NCBI GenBank assembly: GCA_024640135.1
Contig: JAHEFO010000014.1
Coordinates: 1 to 33,448 of the forward strand
Source: Acidobacteriota bacterium
GTDB lineage: Bacteria > Acidobacteriota > Vicinamibacteria > Vicinamibacterales > SCN-69-37
DNA: 33,448 bases
Direction: 5' to 3'
In this document: piece after piece, positions 25,693 through 30,797 of the stretch
Layout: every line of letters starts with the position of its first letter
How positions within the stretch are numbered: position 1 is the stretch's first letter
The notes under the pieces: model-generated
What the model saw: the letters and a program-made list of their open reading frames with translations, nothing else
Told to the model about the DNA's origin: nothing
Database searches by the model: none
Position numbers and translations under genes: made by a program

Positions 25693-25704
25693 CGCAGGAG
25701 TCTA
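25693..25704 (-). promoter_or_regulatory. Leaderless-type promoter of the S9 lipoprotein gene
   Basis: TAGACT at 25704-25699 is followed by six bases and ATG25692, placing the expected transcription start on the A of ATG. The six bases in between contain no purine-rich ribosome site. Confidence 0.45.
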
Positions 25705-25751
25705 GCGCACCGGCCGCTTCTTGCCGTGGAACTCGACGCCGTCTGCCACGG

Positions 25752-25856
25752 TCAGCGGGGCTTACGGCGGATGTACGCCGACCGGGAGAGGAGGTACAGC
25801 ACAAGCCCAGGCGTCTTCAACAGCTGAACACCCGTCCGCTGTGTTGACTCCAAAAT
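25752..25856 (-). other. Coding-like stretch downstream of the HAAS gene, possible gene remnant
   Basis: On the minus strand a frame through the hairpin at 25857-25904 continues to a TGA at 25754-25752. It reads as well-formed high-GC codons whose last part (QLLKTPGLVLYLLSRSAY, then a basic tail) looks like a protein C-terminus, although the frame differs from the HAAS gene. It has no start codon of its own that can be defended. It may be a remnant of a lost gene or part of a repeated element. Confidence 0.2.
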
Positions 25857-25904
25857 GAGCTCGGAGGCGATTTGGCTCGCGTCGCACGAATCGCCTCCGA
25901 GCTC
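25857..25904 (-). terminator. Perfect 16-bp inverted repeat, likely terminator
   Basis: GAGCTCGGAGGCGATT at 25857-25872 and its exact reverse complement at 25889-25904 are separated by a 16-base loop. On the minus strand the stem begins within the stop codon of the HAAS gene, and the 3' arm is followed by ATTTT (25856-25852). This fits an intrinsic terminator for the four-gene operon, although the T-tract is short and the stem unusually long and perfect. Confidence 0.6.
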
Positions 25905-26463
25905 AAGTCCGAGATGGCAGGGCGCTGCTGATGGTGCGCGCGAACCAGCGCAGGTACTTCGACAGACCCCATATCGCCGCCACGCCGGCCACAGACAACA
26001 CCGGACCGATGGCGATGGCCAGCGCCGGATGCACGTCACTGGCGCGCCCATCGATGAACGGCAGGCTGATGCCCAGGAGGTCAACGATGCCCGCCAACAG
26101 CACGGCAATGCCGGAGACAACGAAACTGACACCAACGGCGCCGAGCGTCACCACAATCACCAGCGTGGGAATGCTGGTCAGCGCCAGGATTCCGGCAAGG
26201 GCGAAGAACCGCTGGAATCCCGACATCGGCGGCCGTCCTGGCCCCGGGTTGAGCACCAGCTCCACGGCGTACGCTCGTGCCAGCATCTCAGCCGGCCCCA
26301 GCGCCGCGAGGGCCGACTCGAGCGATGTGCCAGCCGCCGTCGCCTCCGCAATGTGGCTGCGAATATCGCGAACAACCTCTTCGCGATCGGCCGGTGGCAT
26401 CGACCTGAGGCCCTCCTGCAGCCGCGACAGATATCGTTCAACGAGCGGGTGTTCCTGGGTCAT
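25903..26463 (-). CDS. HAAS (DUF1700)-domain membrane protein
   Basis: This 186-residue protein has an N-terminal helical domain, residues 1-70 (VERYLSRLQEGLRSMP, REEVVRDIRSHIAEA, ALAALGPAEMLARAY), which is the HAAS/DUF1700 pattern found next to PadR regulators. Three membrane segments follow at about 82-102, 106-128 and 142-165. Such proteins are thought to link PadR-type regulators with membrane processes or sense the envelope; the mechanism is not settled. ATG26463 overlaps the PadR stop (TGATG). The frame is open further upstream to 26751, but that part is PadR coding sequence in another frame. Confidence 0.82.
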   Translation of the reverse strand: MTQEHPLVERYLSRLQEGLRSMPPADREEVVRDIRSHIAEATAAGTSLESALAALGPAEMLARAYAVELVLNPGPGRPPMSGFQRFFALAGILALTSIPTLVIVVTLGAVGVSFVVSGIAVLLAGIVDLLGISLPFIDGRASDVHPALAIAIGPVLSVAGVAAIWGLSKYLRWFARTISSALPSRT

Positions 26464-26810
26464 CAGTCTTGTCCTGTCCGACCGAACCGCTTGACGGCGT
26501 CGGTCATGGCATCCCATTCGCGCTCGAGCGCCTCGAGGCGCGCACGGCCCTGTCGCGTGATGCGGTAGTACTGCCGTGGCGGCCCCGTCGGCGAATCCTG
26601 CATGAAGGTCTCGAGCAGTCCGTCGGCCTTCAGCCGGCGAAGCAACGGGTACACGGTGTTCTCGCCGGCAGCCAGCGGACTGAATTGATCGAGCGTAGTC
26701 ACTATCTCGTACCCATAGTTCGGGTGTGCCGCGAGCAGCCGGAGAATGCACAACTCGAGGACGCCTCGTCGAAGTTGGGACGTCCAGTCACCGAGCGCGT
26801 GTGAATTCAA
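26463..26810 (-). CDS. PadR-family transcriptional regulator
   Basis: This 115-residue winged-helix protein shows the PadR core WTSQLRRGVLELCILRLL, NYGYEIVTTL, the recognition helix TVYPLLRRLKADGLLE, and the wing GPPRQYYRITRQGRARLE, with a C-terminal helix. The start is a rare codon, TTG26810, chosen because GGGGGAG lies six bases upstream; an in-frame TTG at 26825 lacks a ribosome site. It begins inside the last 23 bp of the beta-lactamase-family gene and overlaps the HAAS gene by one base, so the three are translationally coupled. It likely controls this operon through the dyad at 29060-29080. The effector is unknown. Confidence 0.88.
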   Translation of the reverse strand: MNSHALGDWTSQLRRGVLELCILRLLAAHPNYGYEIVTTLDQFSPLAAGENTVYPLLRRLKADGLLETFMQDSPTGPPRQYYRITRQGRARLEALEREWDAMTDAVKRFGRTGQD

Positions 26811-28254
26811 TTGTGTCTCCCCCAAGCACGAGACCGAGCCTTGTGTCAGACCCGACCGTGGTCTGCCGCAGGATGGACGGACCGATCACGGCCGTGATGT
26901 CGGACCGCTGCCAGAATGCGGCGACACCCCCGTTCGCGACGGGCCGGAGGGTAGCACGGAGCGCAGAGCCGTATTGCAACTCCAGGCCGTTGCCAGCGGG
27001 GACAATTCGCAATTCCCCATAGATCGGCGACGTGTAAGTGCCGGCCCATGTGGCGGGGTCAACCGCGCCATCGGAAGCCACAGGCCGTTGCTTTGCCTGT
27101 GCCGAGTCGCGCGCGCGCTCCGCGGCAAGGTAGTGCTGCGTCCAGTCGCGCGACGTGCGGCCGGCGTACGCGTCAGCCACCGAGTACGCCATCGCCCACG
27201 GCATCACAGAGCTGTTCATGTTGGTCAACACCGCCACGCCCAGTTTCAGGTCAGGTTGCAGAAACACGAGGGCCGTCCATCCTTCGCCGTTGCCGCCGTG
27301 CTGGACGATGAGGTGACCGTGGTAGTCGCTGAGAAACCAGCCGAGACCATAGGATGAGAGCACCGCGTCCGGATACATGTACGCCGGCGGCGTCACAATC
27401 TGCGGCTGGCGCGTTGCGTTGATGACCTGCGGGCCGAGCAGCCTTGCGCCCTTCCAGGTGCCATCACCCAGGAGAAACTGAAGCCAGGTGGCCATGTCGC
27501 GTGCGGTGGCGTTGATGCCGCCTGCGCCATATGGCGGTCTCGGCACCAGCGAAACGGGACTCACCTTCCCTTCGACACGCGCGTGCGGTTGCACAGTTGT
27601 CGTGCCGGGCGGGGTGTGGCCAAGACCGGTGGCCGAACTGTGTGTCATGCCGAGCGGCGTCAGCAACCGCTCGGTCACGAACTGCGACCACGGCTTGCCG
27701 GAGAGGCGCGCGACTATCTCGCCAAGCGCGAGGTACATCTGGTTCTGATAGGTCAGGCGCGTGCGGACGGGAACGATTGGCGCGATGCCCTTCAGGCGTC
27801 CGATCACTTCGTTGTCCGACAATCCGGAGAACATCAGGAGGTCGGCGCGCGGCAAACCGGTTCGGTGCGCCATCAGGTCCCGCACCGTCAGCTGCGCGGA
27901 GAGCGCGGGATCAGCCGTGGCAAATTCAGGCAGGTACTTCACGACCGGGTCGGCAATGCGCAACTTGCCTTCGTCGGCCAGCATGCCCAGCGCCGCCACG
28001 GTGAACGTCTTCGTCACCGACGCGGTGTAGAAGGACGTCAAGTCGTCCGTCGCTCCGCCATAGCCCTTTGACAGCACGATCTGGCCGTCCTTCACCACCG
28101 CCACGGCGGCAGCGGGAACATCCCAGGCGTTGAACACCGTGGCGACCACCGACCCGATGCCCACAGAGGTTGGCGCGGCCGGCGCCTGAGTGGCAGTGGC
28201 GACGGGCCACACGGCGAGCAGGCACACTACGAGCGCAATTGGACGAATCCTCAT
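26788..28254 (-). CDS. Secreted serine hydrolase, class C beta-lactamase family
   Basis: This 488-residue exported protein (signal peptide about 5-22) has the penicillin-binding-protein-like fold of PF00144. Motifs: SxxK in ASVTKTFT (about residues 78-85), YxN in LTYQNQMY (about 168-175), and HxG in IVQHGGNGEG (about 318-327). The last ~100 residues form a separate beta domain (WAGTYTSPIYGELRI), of the DUF3471-like kind often attached to such enzymes. Family members include esterases, D-aminopeptidases and peptidoglycan carboxypeptidases, so beta-lactam resistance cannot be assumed. GGAGG precedes ATG28254 by six bases. It lies 15 bp after the DUF4097-like gene and overlaps the PadR gene. Confidence 0.88.
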   Translation of the reverse strand: MRIRPIALVVCLLAVWPVATATQAPAAPTSVGIGSVVATVFNAWDVPAAAVAVVKDGQIVLSKGYGGATDDLTSFYTASVTKTFTVAALGMLADEGKLRIADPVVKYLPEFATADPALSAQLTVRDLMAHRTGLPRADLLMFSGLSDNEVIGRLKGIAPIVPVRTRLTYQNQMYLALGEIVARLSGKPWSQFVTERLLTPLGMTHSSATGLGHTPPGTTTVQPHARVEGKVSPVSLVPRPPYGAGGINATARDMATWLQFLLGDGTWKGARLLGPQVINATRQPQIVTPPAYMYPDAVLSSYGLGWFLSDYHGHLIVQHGGNGEGWTALVFLQPDLKLGVAVLTNMNSSVMPWAMAYSVADAYAGRTSRDWTQHYLAAERARDSAQAKQRPVASDGAVDPATWAGTYTSPIYGELRIVPAGNGLELQYGSALRATLRPVANGGVAAFWQRSDITAVIGPSILRQTTVGSDTRLGLVLGGDTIEFTRAR

Positions 28255-28269
28255 GAAATCCTCCGATGT

Positions 28270-29022
28270 TTACTTGATGTCGAGCGAGGCCGTGCCGACT
28301 CCTACACGGAGTGTGACGGCGTCAGGTCCCGTGTCACTGAGCCGAAGCCGATGGCCAGGGCCTGGTTCACGAGGACTGATGATGCTGCGGCCGGCGAGAG
28401 TGACCCGCGCGTCGCCGACGTGTGACTCGACGTCCACGGGGCCTCGCGCGGCCGATGATGTCTGGGCGTGAATGTCGCCAACATGCAGCGACAAGTCCAG
28501 GCGGCCGCCCGGCACGTTGACACGAATCGATCCAGGCGCTGAGCCGAGACCGGCATTTGCGCGGACGCTGACACCGCCACTGACGTCCGAGACGATGATC
28601 GTGCTGTCGTTTGCATTGAGCAACACTCGGAAGCGATGAGGCACATGCACCGTCCATCGTTCAACCAGCGCGTCACTGCCTGGCACGCGCAGGCGTGCCG
28701 TAAACACGTCGCCGCTGCGGCCGGACACCAGGTTGGTGCGCGCCAGATCCGCCGCGAATCCGTCTGTCCGTTTTCGTCTCTGAGCCGGAGTCGAGATCTC
28801 GGTCGAGATGCGGATGCGATCTTCATCGGTCCCGATCACTTCGATCGAGCCGTCGCTGGTGCGCAACTCGATTGACTGCAGTCCGGCGGCCGCCTCATCG
28901 ACACTCAGGGTGCGAGGCGCCTGCGGTGGTTGTGAGGCACCTCGAAGGGCCACAAGTTCAGCCGCGACCGCGGTGCCCGCGATCCAGACTCCAACGACAA
29001 TCACAACGACGCGACGGGACAT
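28270..29022 (-). CDS. DUF4097-like secreted beta-repeat protein
   Basis: This 250-residue protein has an N-terminal hydrophobic signal or anchor (about 4-21). The rest is repeated short beta-strands with polar turns (IELRTSDGSIEVIGTD, TIIVSDVSGGVSVRA, GSIRVNVPGGRLDLSLHVGDI, PVDVESHVGDARVTL), the right-handed beta-helix look of the DUF4097 / GIN-type putative adhesins. These genes often sit with PadR and DUF1700/HAAS genes, as here. It is first in the four-gene operon and has a strong ribosome site (GAGAGGAG, six bases before ATG29022). Its role is unknown; an envelope-located partner or sensor of the HAAS protein is plausible. Confidence 0.75.
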   Translation of the reverse strand: MSRRVVVIVVGVWIAGTAVAAELVALRGASQPPQAPRTLSVDEAAAGLQSIELRTSDGSIEVIGTDEDRIRISTEISTPAQRRKRTDGFAADLARTNLVSGRSGDVFTARLRVPGSDALVERWTVHVPHRFRVLLNANDSTIIVSDVSGGVSVRANAGLGSAPGSIRVNVPGGRLDLSLHVGDIHAQTSSAARGPVDVESHVGDARVTLAGRSIISPREPGPGHRLRLSDTGPDAVTLRVGVGTASLDIK

Positions 29023-29035
29023 GGGAACTCCTCTC

Positions 29036-29056
29036 GCTTACGGCTTACGGCTTACA
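29036..29056. repeat. Three tandem 7-bp repeats upstream of the DUF4097-like gene
   Basis: GCTTACG, GCTTACG and GCTTACA follow each other without gap at 29036-29056, just before the ribosome site of the operon. A 7-bp unit between promoter and start codon could vary in copy number and change leader length. Confidence 0.7.
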
Positions 29057-29059
29057 GGG

Positions 29060-29080
29060 CTATTGTGCGCTGCACAGTAG
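29060..29080 (-). promoter_or_regulatory. 21-bp dyad, candidate PadR operator
   Basis: CTA-T-TGTGC at 29060-29068 and GCACA-G-TAG at 29072-29080 form a palindrome with only one mismatched pair and a three-base centre (GCT). It lies 38 bp before ATG29022 at the head of the operon that encodes a PadR protein. Arms containing TGTGC/GCACA with outer TA steps are a plausible site for a PadR dimer. The -10 and -35 boxes are not clear. Confidence 0.5.
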
Positions 29081-29082
29081 CA

Positions 29083-29583
29083 TCAGACGGGAGGCGCGTT
29101 CAGAAGGTTCCATCCAGGTCGATTCCTTCCGACAATAGGGGGGACGGGTCTCGATCTGTGGAAAGCTCCAGGGCTTGCACGATCCCGCCCGGGGCCGGAA
29201 TAGACGTCGTCGTTCTCTACCGCGAGGATATCAAGACCGATCGTGACGAAGGCCCGCATCATTTCGTCGAGCCGCCAGCGCACACGAGGCCCGAGCGCCA
29301 AGATGCTCTCTTCGAAGTGGTCGCCGGGCACGGCGTTGGCGACTGGGTAGGGAAATCGACCCAAAGGGTAGTAGCCGAGGGCGCCGCCCCAAGCGTGCCG
29401 TCCGTGCCCGTAACCGAACACCTAGGCCTCCACCCGACCCTCCCCAGGCTAGGTCCCCCATCCCGGTCAACCCGCCGGGCGAGCACCGGACCTATGGCGA
29501 AGGTCGTCCCACCCTGGGCTGAAGCAGGCTCCGCGAACGCAGCCGCCAGCGCCCAAAAACAACAGGCAAAGGATCCGTCCCAT
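29083..29583 (-). pseudogene. Frameshifted gene for a small secreted protein
   Basis: ATG29583 has a GGGAG ribosome site and TATAGG further upstream, and starts MGRILCLLFL. Removing one G in a GGG run near 29550 would continue it as a textbook signal peptide (ALAAAFAEPASAQ) and mature start GGTTFAIGPVLARRV. A second frame change near 29475 gives a Gly-rich stretch (GMGDLAWGGSGGGLG), and a third near 29420 gives the long open part ending at 29083 (VFGYGHGRHAWGGALGYYPLG, then HFEESILALGPRVRWRLDEM). The composite resembles a small outer-membrane-type protein of about 165 residues. Two to three frameshifts mean a decayed gene or sequencing errors in G-runs. It follows the trypsin-like gene by 57 bp and was probably its operon partner. 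Confidence 0.55.
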
Positions 29584-29640
29584 GCCCGATCTCCCTCTCG
29601 TCCCCCTATACTCTTCCGTCACGTTCGCCCTCCGGTCGGT

Positions 29641-30531
29641 TCAGGGATCCCGCCTGTCTTCTTCGTTCGTCAGGCCCAGGATCCAGTCGGCCTGCGGTGC
29701 AGTGCGATTCATTCGCGCCACTTGTCCGTACCAGCCATGGTCCATCAACTGCGGCAGGTCCATCGCCACGGTTCCCATGACCGCAACCAACTCCCATCGG
29801 TTGTCGAAGCGGGCGAAGACGCCGCCACCGCTGTCGCCGCCCAGGGGGATGTACTCGAGCGCGTCGGGGGTGGCGTCCCCCAGCACGTTCCATTGGGGAG
29901 CCTGGGGCGCATCCATGTCAAAGAAGGAATGGAGTGCCGCCACCGAATCCAGGACATTGAATCCCCCGTACTTCACCCCGGGAGGGGTCTGGTCTCCGGC
30001 GCCTCCCAGGGTGTTGGCGGGCTGGGCCGTGCCGAAACCCACGATGGCGACCCGACGCCCCAACTCCCGTCCACTTACATGCAGCGTCGCGGGCTCGACG
30101 CCGGCCACGTCCTGGTCGAGGCGGACCATCGCCAGGTCCACTCGGTGATCCATGTTCGCGGCGCCGGCATACCTCGGGTGGATGATCACGTCCTCGGTCC
30201 CCGCCGATGCGCCCTCCCACTCCCAGCGGTGGTCGGCCCCTGGTACCCAACCGTCCACGACGTGCGCTGCGGTGAGCACCCAACGGGGGTGGACGAGGAC
30301 TCCGCTACCTCCCTGATCGGTGTTCCCGGCCCGTACGAGCCTCGCCACGGCGGCGTATTCGGGGCGCGCTCCTACCTCCCGGAAGACGGAACGGTCGAGG
30401 TCGTGCCGCCAGGCCCCCGACTCCGTGGCTTCGACACGGGGGCCCGGGACGAACCCCACAGACAGGACTGCGACCCCCACCCAGAGAGCCCTGACCTCTC
30501 GTCGATACTTCAACGTACTCGACTTTCCCAC
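29641..30531 (-). CDS. Secreted trypsin-like (S1) serine protease
   Basis: This protein has 296 residues from GTG30531; GGAGG lies four bases upstream, and seven in-frame codons further upstream lack a ribosome site. A signal peptide (about residues 15-36, cleavage near VEA) is followed by an S1 domain with all catalytic motifs: TAAHVVDG (His90), DLAMVRLD (Asp132) and GGDSGGG (Ser234). GGSGVLVHPRWVLTAAH is the canonical first half. The mature enzyme has no cysteine, so it has none of the usual S1 disulphides. It should cut proteins outside the cell or in the periplasm; specificity is not readable. Codon choice (many GGG, CCC and GAG codons) differs from its neighbours, suggesting acquisition. 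A frameshifted partner gene follows. Confidence 0.85.
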   Translation of the reverse strand: MGKSSTLKYRREVRALWVGVAVLSVGFVPGPRVEATESGAWRHDLDRSVFREVGARPEYAAVARLVRAGNTDQGGSGVLVHPRWVLTAAHVVDGWVPGADHRWEWEGASAGTEDVIIHPRYAGAANMDHRVDLAMVRLDQDVAGVEPATLHVSGRELGRRVAIVGFGTAQPANTLGGAGDQTPPGVKYGGFNVLDSVAALHSFFDMDAPQAPQWNVLGDATPDALEYIPLGGDSGGGVFARFDNRWELVAVMGTVAMDLPQLMDHGWYGQVARMNRTAPQADWILGLTNEEDRRDP

Positions 30532-30797
30532 GGTACCTCCTTCAGGGCACAACCGAATGTCCCCCCTGCACTTGCTTTCGCCCCGCGTTGGTCGGCCTCA
30601 ACGTGCCGCAGGTGCCCGAGCGTCGACGCGCAACTCATATCCCGCCACCCCTTCCCTGAGTGTTCCGTCTACGTCGGCGAGTTCCCTGAGCGTGAAACCG
30701 GCGGGCGGGCGACGTCGGCCACCCCACGCTCGCCAATGCTGAACACACTCGGAAGGAGAGCGCGCAACCGCGACTCACGGGTGGGCGAACGTCGGAT
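30532..30797 (-). other. Intergenic region upstream of the protease gene, possible gene remnant
   Basis: These 266 bp between the second ADOP gene and the protease gene hold no complete gene. On the minus strand 30774-30598 is an open frame of 58 codons plus stop with no usable start codon at its beginning. Its end (FTLRELADVDGTLREGVAGYE) reads like the C-terminus of a real protein, so it may be a truncated gene. No clear promoter for the protease was found. Confidence 0.25.

Noticed and set aside
26788-28254. Calling the serine hydrolase an antibiotic resistance beta-lactamase
   Set aside because: SxxK, YxN and HxG are shared by esterases and peptidases of the same fold; the C-terminal beta domain and PadR-HAAS context do not resemble an AmpC locus.
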